Translations under genes and position numbers: made by a program | Shown: piece by piece, positions 10,388-21,833 of the stretch | Layout: each line of letters starts with the position of its first letter | How positions within the stretch are numbered: the stretch's first letter is position 1 | The notes under the pieces: model-generated | Told to the model about the DNA's origin: nothing | What the model saw: only the letters and a program-made list of their open reading frames with translations | Database searches by the model: none | NCBI GenBank assembly: GCA_025738555.1 | Contig: JAOVFP010000018.1 | Location: forward strand, 1,302,001 to 1,366,000 | DNA: 64,000 nucleotides | Reading direction: 5' to 3' | DNA from: Cyathus striatus | Taxonomy: Eukaryota; Basidiomycota; Agaricomycetes; Agaricales; Nidulariaceae

Positions 10388-10854
10388 TTAATTATTTATA
10401 TTAATTATTTACATGAAAATAAAATGTGCCATGTGTGGTTTGAACCCTCACTGTGCTCAATGATTTGTAATCAAATATATCGCGTGCTAAACCATCTAAG
10501 CCAACATATGTTTCTCATCGTCGCATAACCGCCCATAACATGACGCTTGTCCAGCTGTCGTTAACTGGCACATACCCAGGTGACATGTCACTAGCGCTCA
10601 CTGCTCAGCGCTGTCTCGTCTCGCTCCCACCACCTTCGCTCTCACCACTGTCTTTGCTTCCACCACCTTCGCTCCCCGCCGTCACCTTCATTCCCACCAC
10701 CATCTTCGCTCCCACCATCTTCACTCCCGCCGCCACCTTCGCTCCCACCACTCCTCATCTCCTTCGACAACCTTCAACCATTCTCCTCCACGCATGAACG
10801 TGAAGAAGCCAACTAAGCCGCTGGCAAGGAGCATGCCGTTTCCCCTCCCCCCTC

Positions 10855-11530
10855 TCGTGTCCTTGTCTCACAAATGACGAGGATGAATCCTCGCACCTCG
10901 TCTCGCAAGTGACAAGCGTGTGTTCCTCCTCCCTTCTCGCACCTCGTCTCGCAAACGACGAGGGTGCCGTTTCCCATCCCCCTCTCGTGTCCTCGTCTCG
11001 CAAATGACGAGGACGAATCCTTGCACCTTGTCTCGCAAGTGACAAGTGTGCGTTCCTCCTCCCTTCTCGCACCTCGTCTCACAAACGACGATGGTGCCAT
11101 TTCCCCTTCCCCCTCTCGTGCCCTCATCTCACAAATGACGAGGGTGCCATTTCTCCTCCCCCCTCTCGCGCCATTGTCTCACAAATGACGAGGACGAACC
11201 TGCGCACCTCGTCTCGCAAACGACGAGGGTGCTGTTTCCCCTCCTACCTCTCATGTCCTTGTCTCGCAAATGACGAGGACGAACACTCACACCTCATCTC
11301 GCAAGTGACGAGGGTGCCGTTCCTCGTCCCCCTCCCCCTCATTCGTATCTCCTCGTCTCGCAAGCGACGAGGAAGAGCCTGCACCTTGTCTCGCAAACGA
11401 CGAGTGTGCATCCCTCCTCCTCCTCTACACCTTGTCTTGCAAATGACGAGCGTGCTGTTCCCCCCCCTCCCCTACTTCCTTGTCTCGCAAGCGACGAGGA
11501 AGATCATCCTTTCCTCTGCCTCCTCGTCTT
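10855..11530. repeat. tandem array of small hairpin units
   Basis: About 16 copies of a CTCGTCTCGCAAATGACGAG-like unit recur every 35-50 bp. Each unit is a perfect or near-perfect hairpin (CTCGTC pairing with GACGAG around a TCGCAAAT loop), separated by CT-rich spacers. The array is CpG-rich, in contrast to its neighbours. Open frames across it are artefacts of the repeat. Confidence 0.75.
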
Positions 11531-11880
11531 GGGGGAGGGGAGGGGAGAGCGAGGGAACGGGAGGGGGGAAGAGTGAGGGAAGGAGAGGGATAACAGGGGA
11601 AGGGGATAGCGGGGGAAGGGGAGGAGAGGGGAGAGCGACGGAAGGGGAGAGATAGCGGGGGAAGGGGAGGGGAGGGGAGGGGAGGGGAGGGACAGCGGAG
11701 GAAGGGAGGGGAGGGAAGGGAAGGGACAGCGGAGGGAGGGGATAACGAGGGAAGGGGAGAGGAGGGGGGAGTGATGGAAGGAGGGATGGCGAAGGAAGTG
11801 GAGAGCGAGGGGAGGCAAGGGACAGCGGAGGGAGGGGAGAGCGACGGAAGGGGAAGGGGCGAGGGGAGGGGACACCCACC
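11527..11880 (+). repeat. purine (GGGGA)-rich tract
   Basis: About 350 bases made almost entirely of GGGGA, GGGAAGG and GAGAGCG blocks on the plus strand, with dozens of G-runs of three or more. Many overlapping four-run combinations fit the G-quadruplex pattern. Long minus-strand Pro/Ser frames here are compositional. Confidence 0.8.
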
Positions 11881-12190
11881 CTCGATATGCGCTTGCCACC
11901 CGTATCCCCACCCTCAACGCCCCCCTCGATGTGCGCCCGCTACCTGTGTATCACCACCATCATCCCTCAATGCGCGCTTCCATGTGTGTACCCCATTTCC
12001 ACCCCCTTCAACGCCCTCCCCCATCGTCACCCCCCTTCAACCCCCTCCCCCATTGCTACACCCCCCTTCAACACCCACTTGACGTGCACCTGCCACCCAC
12101 ATACCCCACTATCACCCTCAACGCATACATCCACCCGTGCACATGTGTCGTCACCCCCTTTTACTCCCCCCTGTCTGCCGTTTCCAATAT
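11881..12190 (+). repeat. C-rich low-complexity tract
   Basis: Immediately after the G-rich tract the plus strand switches to C-rich, loosely repeated text (CCCCCTTCAACG, ACCCCCTTCAAC). The two neighbours give a sharp strand-asymmetry flip at about 11880. No gene seen. Confidence 0.6.
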
Positions 12191-12766
12191 TAGTATATGC
12201 TAGAGTAGATATTCATGTAGTATTCATGTACACCGTAAATACTAAAATAATATAAACATTTATAACATTCATTCCGATGCATTAAGTACATTCAGAATGA
12301 TAGAGTAGCAATCTACATCCTATGAATATGCTGCCACAGTAAAACGATCTCACGTTGAACCATGTAATTGCTTGTCTTACATTACAGTATGTTCATTATC
12401 ACATACAATCTCATGTATCAATAGATTGCCACACCTAAGCGATCTCACATTCAATTGAATTCTGAGCTCAATGACCTTGTGATTGCTTATGCTACACTAC
12501 AGCATGCTCGATATCATGTCCTATGAATAACTCAACTGGCACCTGATAAATTTGTGATCGCTGCGCTAATCTGTCATACTTATTTATAAATGAGCTGTAA
12601 GGTCACAGACACAGGATTAATAATACAGTGTGAACAACACATGTATTTAGATCTCCGCATGCCACATGCACTTTTCTCCTCTCAACCACCATTTTCATTA
12701 CACATCGCTACACATCACTACAGATCTACACACATTGGCACTTACCAATCCTCTCTACTACACAAT

Positions 12767-15173
12767 ATGCCACCTCGCAGATCCACTCGCAACAAATCCA
12801 CTAGTGATAGTGCTAATAACCCACCAGCCTCAGCAAAGCCTCGCAAGCGTGCTATTTCTTCAACAGATCCTACTATGCAACCAGATAAAAAAAAGGGTAA
12901 AAAGGCAAATAAGGTGGATGAAGGACTTGGAGAAGAGACTGATACTACAAAGAAGAGGGGGAAAAAGGGAAAAGGACGGTGTGTAATAACTTACTTATGA
13001 AGAAATTTTTAACTCAATTTTTATTTATTAGTAAAACAGCAATGCAGCGCATTGCAGAAGACTTGAAAGCTACTTCACCAGTGACATTGACTAGTGCTGA
13101 ACAGAACATTATCGAGGATGGCACTTCTGTTGCACCCCCTAAGCGCATCCGTGATGCTGTCATAAGCTTAGTTCCAGCTCCTAAACCTTCAGGTACCACA
13201 AGTGGTCATATTCGGCGCCCTGAGCCACACTATATTGAGAGTACTGAGGATGAGGACAGCAATAGTAACTCTAATAAAGAAGATACTAATGAAAGTGACA
13301 CTGGTGAAAACAATGCCAGTAAAAGTAATGCTGGTGAAAGTAATGCTGATGAAAGTAATGCTGGTGAAAGTGATGCTGGTGAACAAAGTGAACAGGACAC
13401 TGGCAACCAAAATATTGGAGATAATGCTCATGCAGAGGGCACAGATAATAGCAAAAGTCAGGACCTTGAGAGTATTTGCAACAATAGCAGAAATATTGAT
13501 CACAATCAGGACAATGAGAATGGTCAGAAACAAAGTGAAGAGCATACTCTTGACAAGAATAGTGGGGATACAGATACTGCTGAAGTACAGACCAGTGAGA
13601 ACACTCATAATCAGAGAGGAGAGAACCCCCATTCTGAAATAGATGTTCATATGACATCTCCACCAAGGAAAGGAGTTATTTTCAATAAGAGCACTGAGGG
13701 TACTACTTGCATCCAAAGCAATGAGAATAATGATGTACATATGAGTAGTGAGATTCAGCAGAGCAAAGGAAATTATATAGGTGATACCCACATGGCATCA
13801 CCACCAAGAAATGAGGTCTATAATTTACAGGGATCCTCTCATGTTACTGGTAAGTTTTTTTTTCTGTTATAAGGAGAATAATAAATTTTAACATGCTACT
13901 AAGGTGGATTTATGCATCATCATGCTCAAGGAAATGTATATAATAATGCTGACTTTGAGAACATTGAGGAGCAGCCAACCTATCTAGAACATATAAAGGG
14001 AACTGTATACTTATATATTTCAAATGCTGATCCAACATATCTCCAAGTATCAAACATGAAGTCAATGACATTTATCAAGGTTTCTGTTTCAGTAAATTCT
14101 ATGCAACCCATTCTGAAAGGGTTGGCTAAGAAATATAGCCCTATTGCTGAATCTGAACAGTGGTTCTTTATTGTTGATAATGATAGTCCAAGTTGGCACC
14201 TTTTAGGTAGCTATGATTGTGCTATTGAGGACAATGAAGAGTTTACATGGATTCAGAAAGAACAATATATTTTGCATGTTTTATGTGTAAGTGTATTTTA
14301 TCTGCATTTATACAATCTTGAACTCATAAATATAATTAGTCTTCATTTCATGTTTCAGCTAGGCATGACTCAATGTCAGCTACAGCTCCATCTCGATCTG
14401 TATCACTTTCTATCCAAAGCAGATCTGTGTCTATGGTGCCGTCTATTGTAACAGAAGCAAATGTAGAGTCTCAGACAATTACTGCCAGACTTGGCATTCA
14501 TTCTGATGATCTTAATCGCACTTATGAGGATGGAGTAAGAGGTCAATACCAGAAGTACATAGTTACTCTTAAGTATTTGGATAAATATAACACAATGATA
14601 AAGGACAATGAATGGGAAGGAAAACACCTTAAGAAAAAAGAAATTATAGATATTTTTCTTTCCTATTCATATTTTCAGTCCAATCATACCAAGCTTTTCA
14701 CTAAGCTCTCTAATTATCCTCTTTTGTTGGAGTGGATGAAAGGAGAGAGTGATGCCCCATCAGACTTGAAGGCATGGGGATATGAAAAGACACAGAGATA
14801 TACATTTGAGGATCTTAAAACATTTTATGAGAATGGAGGGACACTTGATCCAGATAAAGCAGTAAGAAAGAATGCTAAGGCAAAGGGAAAATATAAAATG
14901 GAGAAAAGAGAGAAGTATAATAAAGATGAGGAGGATGAGGATGAGGAGGATTGTGAGGATGATGAGGATGATGAGGATGGTGAGAATGATGAGGAGGAGG
15001 AGGAAGACAAGGAAGAGGAGGAAGAGGAGAAAACAGTGAAGAGAAAGAAGAAGAATGATAAAATAAAGGAGAAGGGGAAAGGAAAACAGAGTGAGAAAGA
15101 GAAGGGAAAGAGTAAAGGTAAAGGAAAGACTTTAGAAGTTAAGAAGACAAATAAGAAGAAAGCTAAAGAGTAA
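12767..15173 (+). CDS. charged, probably nuclear protein of unknown function
   Basis: Four exons fit in phase: 12767-12978, 13032-13849, 13904-14284 and 14359-15173. They are joined by GT-AG introns of 53, 54 and 74 bp and encode 741 residues. The N-terminus is basic (PPRRSTRNK, KKKGKKANK). Exon 2 has an Asn/Ser/Glu-rich tandem segment (SNAGE-type pentamers). Exon 3 encodes a folded-looking region (LYISNADPTYLQVSNMKSM, then WFFIVDNDSPSWHLLGSYD). Exon 4 has a conserved-looking block (about KYLDKYNTMIKDNEWEGKHL) and ends with long Glu/Asp then Lys-rich runs. I recognise no domain. It lies just upstream of, and in the same direction as, the CxC5/CxC6 gene, so it may be a partner gene of the same mobile element; that is inference. 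Confidence 0.65.
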
Positions 15174-16221
15174 GTTGATTTAGTTTTGAATGTCTGTTTG
15201 GTATACATTTCCAATCTTATCAATGTAGTATAAAATTTGAAATCTCTGTATTATATTTGATATGTCAAATCCTTATGCATTTCCTCCTTCACAAGCAAAG
15301 TGTCCTGTATGGTTTTCTAAGTCCAAGTTCCATGCTAATGGAATTTATTCTCATGTTCACCATAATATTGACACTTAATAATTGGATACAATGTGGAAAT
15401 AAAACTACAAATTTACACATTTGGATTATTTTAATAATGTTGCCAGGAGTTTCAGCAAACATGCAGCCCTTCCCTGATATTCCATTTAAAACTTTCAGCA
15501 AATTTATTAGTAGCAATTATAGTTCTGAAATTTCCCTGTCAACAGCTTTGGCAATACTTTTTACAGTCACACATAATTGTGACTTATTAAGTCTTCATGC
15601 AAGGCAATTCAATCCTAGGTATCCAGAGGAAAACAATGTACAAATGACTGCTTGGATGCTCACTTTATCTAGAGCATTGCAAGTTCATCTTGGAGAGAGA
15701 TGTAACAAATTATTTAAAGATGAGCCTAATGATAAAAGGGATACAGTTTTAGCATTGAGCTTAGATAGCTTGATGAAAACTCTAAAACTTAATCCAATTG
15801 GATCATCTGGAAGATTTAAAGGAAATTTAAAAGTAGTATCTCATAAAGAGATTTCACCCTCATTTGTTATTTGCCCTGTAACTGCTGTATGTGTAACAAA
15901 TACATGCCCCTCATTAGCATTGCACTTATCAACAACTGCAAGGGATATACCTTCAGTTACATTAATTCGGGGTACTGAAACTGTAAAAAATGTTCAAGTA
16001 CTTACTGGAATATGCAACAGATGCAAAACACAATACTCTGCTGACAGAGAGAAGGTTTCAATTCCAAATAAAAAAAATACCAGAGTGTACCTTAATTCTG
16101 CAAAGTATGTAAAGATAGGACAGTCACTGTGGGTGGACAGAACATTTTCAAATGCAGCTGTAAATGCAATTTATAGTTTTCATGCATCAGCTGCTGCTTA
16201 TACAGAATTTTGGAACAATAG

Positions 16222-17613
16222 GAGGTCATTACACTGCTCCACAGAATCAGGTGGAGTCCACCTGGAGTCCAGGTATTCCACCTGAAGTCCACCTGAAGTC
16301 CACCTGAAGTCCACCTGGACTTTACTGGACTCTACCTGGACTCTACCTGAACTTTATATAGAAAAATTGTAGGATTTAGATAGACTCCAGCTGGACTCCA
16401 GGTAAAGTTCAGGTAGAGTCCAGAAAAATACTGGAATACACCTGGAGTCCACTGGACTTAGTCAACTGGGCTTCAGATAGACTCTACCTGGAGTTCACCT
16501 GGACTCCAGCTGGACTCAACCTGGACTCTACTGTAAAAAGTAGCTTAAACATTACCTGGGGTTCACCAGGACTCCAGCTGGACTCTACCTAGACTCTACA
16601 TGAACTAAGTAGTTGAGACATTACCTGGGGTTACCTGGACTCCAGCTGGACTCTACCTGGACTCTACCTAAACTCTATGTGTACTAAGTAGTTGAGACAT
16701 TACCTGGGGTTCACCTGAACTCCAGCTGGACTCTACCTGGACTCTACCTAGACTCTATGTGTACTAAGTAGTTTAGACATTACCTGGGTTTCACCTGGAC
16801 TCCAGCTGGATTCTATCTGAACTCTACATGTACTAAGTAGTTGAGACATTACCTGGGGTTCACCTGGACTCCAGCTGGAATATACCTGGACTCTACCTGA
16901 ACTCTACCTGTACTAAGTAGTTGAGATATTACCTGGAGTTCACCTGGACTCCAGCTGGACTATACCTGGACTCTACCTGTACTAAGTAGTTGAAATGTTA
17001 CCTGGAGTTCACCTGGACTCTACCTGGACTCTATTGTTACAGTTGTAACATGTTTCCTACAGTTATCAAATCATGTGTGAAAGTGTGACATGTCAGAAAA
17101 TGCTGAAAAAGCGTGACATGCGTGGGAAAAGTGTGACATATGTGACAACCGTGGGAAAAATTGCGACATGTTTGGAAAATGCTGAAAAGCGTGAATATGA
17201 CATGTCGCACTTTTTCCCACGGTTGTCACATATGTCACACTTTTCCCACGCATGTCACGCTTTTTCAGCATTTTCTGACATGTCACACTTTCACACATGA
17301 TTTGATAACTGTAGGAAACATGTTACAACTGTAACAATAGAGTCCAGGTAGAGTCCAGGTGAACTCCAGGTAACATTTCAACTACTTAGTACAGGTAGAG
17401 TCCAGATATAGTCCAGCTGGAGTCCAGGTAAACCCCAGGTAATGTTTCAACTACTTAGTACAGGTAGAGTCCAGGTAGAGTTCAGCTGTAGTCCAGGTGA
17501 ACCCCAAGTAATGTCTAAACTACTTAGTATAGTAGAGTCCAGGTAGAGTCCAGCTGGAGTCCAGTAGAGTCTACCTGAAGTCCACCTGATCTCGTGGAGC
17601 AGTGCAATATACT
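16222..17613. mobile_element. 1.39-kb foldback (MULE-like) non-autonomous element
   Basis: The element is flanked by the direct repeat GAACAATAG (16213-16221 and 17614-17622). Its ends are imperfect inverted repeats sharing CACTGCTCCAC and then ATCAGGTGGA. The left arm is a minisatellite of roughly 70-80-bp units (GTAGTTGAGACATTACCTGG, CACCTGGACTCCAGCTGG). The core is a near-perfect palindrome: arms 17031-17170 and 17201-17340 with one mismatch seen and a 30-bp loop. The pairing continues outward into the minisatellite. No coding capacity. A 9-bp duplication and long subrepeat-bearing arms fit Mutator-like or Foldback-type elements. Confidence 0.85.
17031..17340. repeat. near-perfect 140-bp-arm palindrome
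   Basis: The arms are inverted copies around a 30-base centre (17171-17200). The arms carry repeated GTGACATG and GTGGGAAAA motifs, so the sequence is also internally repetitive. Such a structure could extrude as a cruciform and makes correct assembly here worth checking. Confidence 0.85.
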
Positions 17614-19286
17614 GAACAATAGCTTTTCTGATGAACAGAGTATCACTCGCAGACAAATTTGGCAAGCATTTATTCAAGAAACTGTTAGAGCTTTGGCCTC
17701 TTCAAGAGACATAAATTTGGAAGTAGAAGATGGTCTCTCAATTGATAATCTTACACATGAAGCATTTTCTTTACTTGGTGATAAAGGAATTATTCGATCT
17801 GCAGATAAGCACACATGTTCTGAGTGCACACATGCTTATAGAAGCAAGTCCAATGCAATATCAGATGTTGACTCTGCTGGTGTGGTAGGAGTTGATGAAA
17901 ACAGAGTAGTTCCTGATCTTGTACAATCTGAAAGTACACAGGAGGATATGAACTCAGTAAACATACAAAGAGCAGTAGAAGATATAGAAAATAATAATGC
18001 AACAACAAATGAGAATGAATATGCTCCGGTTAAAATGGTTGTATTAGATGGTATCATGATGGGTCCAACACATTGTGCATTTGAAGGATGTACAAGTGAG
18101 TTACATAATGCACATGGAGGAGTTTTCTGTGAAGTACATGAAGCCTTTTATGGTGCATGTTGTCATGTTCAAGAGTGCACTAACATGAAAAAGCAGGGTA
18201 CTCAGGCATGTAATAATCACCAAGAGGAGTGGAAGAGATTTCAATCAACTCGTAACACTTCTCATCATGCTGGTGTAAGATGAATGCTTCAGCGTCCAGG
18301 AGAACAGCTCCCATGGAATACAGTTAGACCAAGAAATGTTCAGCCACATGATGAACAACAGTCACCAAATAATAAAGTAAAGAATTACTTTACTCCAGGT
18401 AAATTCTACTGTGTGGAAACAATATGTGCACCTTGTGGTGTTGTTATTGCCTGGACAAAATTTGAGGGAGCAGAATCACCATCCAATATTATGAAATTTT
18501 TGGAGGAAGTATTTCCTACTGAAGAGTCCAGGCCAGATTATGTATGCATTGATAAGGCATGTCTGGTACTAAGATATCTTCTTAATGAAGCAAGAAGAGA
18601 GCAATGGGAAACCTGGAAAAAAACTACAAGATTTAGTGTAGACAGCTATCATTATACAAATCACAGAGTTAAAGACTTCCTCTGCAGAATATTCTGCAAT
18701 CCAGCCCCACTAGATGGATCTGCTCCAAATCTGGTTGTAACTGATGTTGACAATAATGGAAATCCATATTTGAAAAGAGCTTTTAATACACAGGTAAGAT
18801 ACATATTATAATTGTTTAAAAATATTTTTAAAACTACTACTTGTTATAGGCATGTGAACAGCTCAATGCTTGGCTTGGTGGCTTTGAATCTACTTTAAAA
18901 AAAATGACTCCAAGCAATTTTGATTGGTTTTTACATACCATGTTGTTTTATCACAGTAAGAATGTTATAGATAGGCAAGCAAGAAGAAGAAGACAAGAAG
19001 CTAATGGAATGGAAGTGGAAGAAGATGTGGCAGAGAATGATGACTTTCCAGCAGAAGATATTGTTCTCTAAATAACTAAACTCATGTATTTGTAATCACA
19101 TCTGGTAGCACATACAGTACAGTTATGCTTCAGCTAATATTGTTTGGTTTGTTTAGAAAAGGGTTTGAGGTGTGGTAAAATGTGGTAGTGATGCACCAGA
19201 AAAGGTATCAGAAGATGTGGTAAAATAAATTGACATTTGAAGCTGGTAAAGTTCCATAAATGAAGAATTCTTCACAAAATCTGTAA

Positions 19287-19613
19287 GGAATCCATCCATA
19301 TTTGAAAAGAGCTTTTAATACACAGGTAAGAGCATATATTATAATGATATAAAATGTTTTAATAACTACTTCTTAATAATAGGCATGTGAACAGCTCAAT
19401 GCTTGGCTTGGTGGCTTTGAATCCATTTTTAAAAAAATGGCACCACATAACTTTGATTGGTTTCTGCATGCCATGTTATTTTATCATAGCAAACATGTTA
19501 TACAAAGGCAGAAAAAAAGAAAGAGACAGGAAGTTACTGATATTGAAGTGCAAGGTGATGTAGTAGATGATGATGATAATGATAGTTTTCCAGCTAATGA
19601 TATTGTTCTTTAA
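19287..19613 (+). pseudogene. partial duplicate of the CxC5/CxC6 gene 3' end
   Basis: This segment repeats the end of the upstream gene: PYLKRAFNTQ, an intron of similar sequence (GTAAGAGCAT...ATAG), then ACEQLNAWLGGFESIF and the acidic tail to a stop at 19611-19613. It differs at many positions from 18760-19071, including in-frame indels in the tail (DVVDDDDNDSFPANDIVL). It is therefore an older copy or a trace of recombination between two related elements. It starts abruptly inside an exon and has no start codon. Confidence 0.8.
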
Positions 19614-19689
19614 AAAATACATACATAGCTTCACATTTTAGCCAAGTATAGGTAGAAATGATTATGAATTAACAGTTTTGTAGTGTTCA

Positions 19690-19905
19690 TTGAGATTTTA
19701 AACAGGAAAATTAAGGTATTAAACAGATCTTACAGATTCTGCATAAATCTACACAGAATCCATGCAGAATATGTATGGAACATGCACAGAATTATCACCT
19801 ATAATAATAAAAATAGCCACTATATAAATTCTGTAAGGTATCTATACAGGTCTGTACGGGTCTGTATGGATCCGTGCGGATCCGTACAGACCTCTTGGGG
19901 GAGTG
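19690..19905. repeat. subterminal repeat cluster, likely right end of the CxC5/6-bearing element family
   Basis: The cluster holds repeated CAGAATCCATGCAG, GGTCTGTACGGGTCTG and GGATCCGTGCGGATCCG motifs, then CCTCTTGGGGGAGTGTAAATTAC. A decayed, inverted copy of this end is at about 24010-24240, where the corresponding text is CCCCTTGGAGGAGTATAAATTAC on the minus strand. That recurrence supports it as a true family terminus. Confidence 0.5.
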
Positions 19906-20124
19906 TAAATTACTGATAAAATCATATTACATGTCAACTTTCACTCACATTCTGCAACACACCCCTTATTGGTGCTTGGTTCATAGTGGATACTTTTAAT
20001 TTTGTGTTAGTTCGGCATTGGGGGAGGGACCTCTGAAGTATGTGGTAGTCTCGCATCAGCAAGATCATACATTGCTAAAGTATGTGTGCAACAACTAATG
20101 TGACATTGATCCAGTTACACTTCT

Positions 20125-20520
20125 GTCTGGCAACTTTTTTGCTGTTTGCAAAATTCATCCAAATTCAACCTCAATAATTTTAAATATTGACTAAACATTT
20201 TGGCTGTCGCAATATTATTACTATTGGCTGATGCAAAATAATAGACAAATAATACATTTTGTATATATTTTGCATGAATACAAATGATTCTTTTTGTTCT
20301 AATTTTAGCCTCATCAAATTAAGTGTCAAATGTAACATTGTGAATGTGTTTTGCCCTTACACAAAATTTATCACCTTGCATAACTGCAAAACTGGTGCAA
20401 AAGCCAGCATTTTATTCAAGTTTTGCTTAGAAGAAAATGTTTCATTTTCCCAAAAGATTTTGACCATGGGAAAACTTTACTTAAATCTGAAGTTTTAACT
20501 CCAGCAAAACTTAGTGCCCA
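20125..20520. repeat. dispersed repeat, copy 1
   Basis: About 400 bp (TCTGGCAACTTTTTTGCTG to CAGCAAAACTTAGTGC) recur in the same orientation at 23372-23768 with only scattered changes. The flanks differ, and the copies lack TG...CA ends, so they are not convincing LTRs. The short frame inside is a by-product. Confidence 0.8.
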
Positions 20521-20626
20521 CCAGTGAGGAGGCTAATGTCCATTAGCATCCAATGTCAGTGCATGTCAGCATCCATTAGTACATATGTATGGTGTGCTCT
20601 TTACACATTACACATACTGTACCAAT

Positions 20627-21003
20627 TCGAATAGTTCATCAGTCATGCATAACGGACCCCTCTGACGAAACAAAATTTCGTACTTTGTAACGTGTCACAC
20701 AGGCACCTGATGAAAGGTCTGGTGGGTGCGATTTAAAATTTTCTCCGGTTCAGGCTTGAACCAGAAGTTTGATGAATGCAAACACTTTTTTTCTGATTAT
20801 TTCGATGCTTGCAGTCAACTTACCATTAGAGAATGACATTCTTATATATATTGCATTGACATTTGATGGAATGGGGTACCTATGCTTTACCATGTGCCGA
20901 AATTTCTGAAATGTCACGGTCCTTTTTGCAATATGACGAAAGCTCCTGCCATTTGGACCTGTCACGCAGGTCCAAGGGTGACAAACTATTTGAATTAGTA
21001 CAG
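20627..21003. mobile_element. TA-flanked MITE, copy 1
   Basis: The element begins CTGTACCAATTCGAATAGTT and ends with the inverted form, flanked by TA on both sides. It is 377 bp. An inner GGACCTGTCACGCAGGTCC palindrome sits near its right end. An inverted copy is at 28602-28988. The size, terminal inverted repeats and TA flank fit a Tc1/mariner-type MITE. Confidence 0.75.
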
Positions 21004-21029
21004 TATATGAATTCTACAATGTTCTTAAG

Positions 21030-21390
21030 GCTCAGCATGAGAGTCAGGGAACTACGGACGAAGAAATCGAAATCGAGCCTGGAGAACTTCCGCTGAGTGA
21101 AGGAAAGGCGGCTTCATACTTAGAAGAGCTGGAGAAAAGGTCAGAAAATATTAAGAAGGCATTTTCAAAGCAGAAGGAATGAGCAATGGTACAATTTTAT
21201 CTCACTCTCACTGTAAATGTAGTGCTAAATTGTTTATATTTATGCAGGGACCCTTTGATCAAGACAAGTTTGAACATTTGCTGGCAAGCTGGGTTGTGGC
21301 TTGTGACCAGCCCTTCGAGGAAGCTGAGTGGCTGGAGTTTCGAGAGCCAATTGAATATGTTCACTGCAGTTATCTATTCCTGGTATGTCC
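21030..21390 (+). pseudogene. hAT transposase fragment
   Basis: A frame from about 21030 gives an acidic stretch (EIEIEPGELPLSEG...LEELEKRSENIKKAF) that stops at 21180-21182. After an intron-like gap ending in ATGCAG at 21246, the frame from 21247 has DQDKFEHLLASWVVACDQPF and EFREP. I recognise this as the hallmark N-terminal block of fungal hAT transposases (D..KF..LL..W.VA.DQPF). No catalytic region follows. MITE copy 1 abuts its left side. Confidence 0.55.
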
Positions 21391-21644
21391 AACTCTTACT
21401 TTTTTATTATTGCTTGTTCTGACACTGTGATATGTCTGGTATGTCATTATTTAGGATCTGCAGTTGGTGTCGAGAGTGTGTTTTCTGGGGGCCGAGATAC
21501 TGTTTCACTGCGTCATGTCAGCCTTTTGGCAGAGACTATATGTACTTTGATGTTGGCAAAGTATCGGCTTCGTACTCTTCGTGTCAGCGGAACCAGTGCA
21601 GGAAAGTGTTAATGTTATGTTTTTATAATACTTTTTCCACTTTT

Positions 21645-21833
21645 CTAACTTTTAAATACCGAATCCATATGCCATATAGACTGTATATACCGTATTTGAC
21701 TGTTTACGGTACCGTACTGTTTTTCCAAGATGTAAAAAATAATCAGATATGGTACGGTTACGGACATACCGTAACCATATTGTGACTGTATTGTGTATGC
21801 CTGTATACTGTATATGGTACGGTGTACAGCCCT
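21645..21833. mobile_element. hAT-like MITE end with CCGTA subrepeats
   Basis: Multiple TACGGT and ACCGTA units end in GGTGTACAGCCCTAG. TAGGGCTGTACA (here on the minus strand) is a common hAT-type terminus. The same end closes a similar element at 38207-38323. Confidence 0.5.

Larger units (their letters stand above)
15461..19071 (+). pseudogene. CxC5/CxC6 KDZ-associated transposase-like gene, doubly broken
   Basis: Coding parts are 15461-16221, 17623-18793 and 18850-19071. The last two are joined by a 56-bp GTAAGA...TAG intron. A 1392-bp foldback element plus a 9-bp target duplication separates the first two; together they are 1401 bp, a multiple of three, so both sides stay in one frame. 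Without it the gene would have 718 codons. Seen: ICNRCKTQY and VYLNSAKYVKIGQSLWVDR, SFHASAAAYTEFWNN, then ITRRQIWQAF, HTCSECTHAY (CxC5-like), HCAFEGCTSEL...FCEVHEAFYGACC (CxC6-like), CIDKACLVLRY, VDSYHYTNH and ACEQLNAWLGGFES. A TGA at 18281-18283 stands where relatives, as I recall them, have Arg before MLQRPGE, which suggests CGA to TGA. An extra 38-codon frame at 15262-15378 (CPVWFSKSKFHANG) may be an upstream exon. Confidence 0.75.

Noticed and set aside
11472..11917. Two minus-strand Pro/Ser-rich frames of about 135 codons
   Set aside because: They arise from the G-rich tract on the opposite strand and are open in more than one phase.
10194..19905. A complete 9.7-kb transposon bounded by the two CGGATCCG clusters
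   Set aside because: The clusters share motifs in inverted orientation, but the flanks give no target duplication and the left cluster has its own internal inverted ends. Kept only as a possibility.
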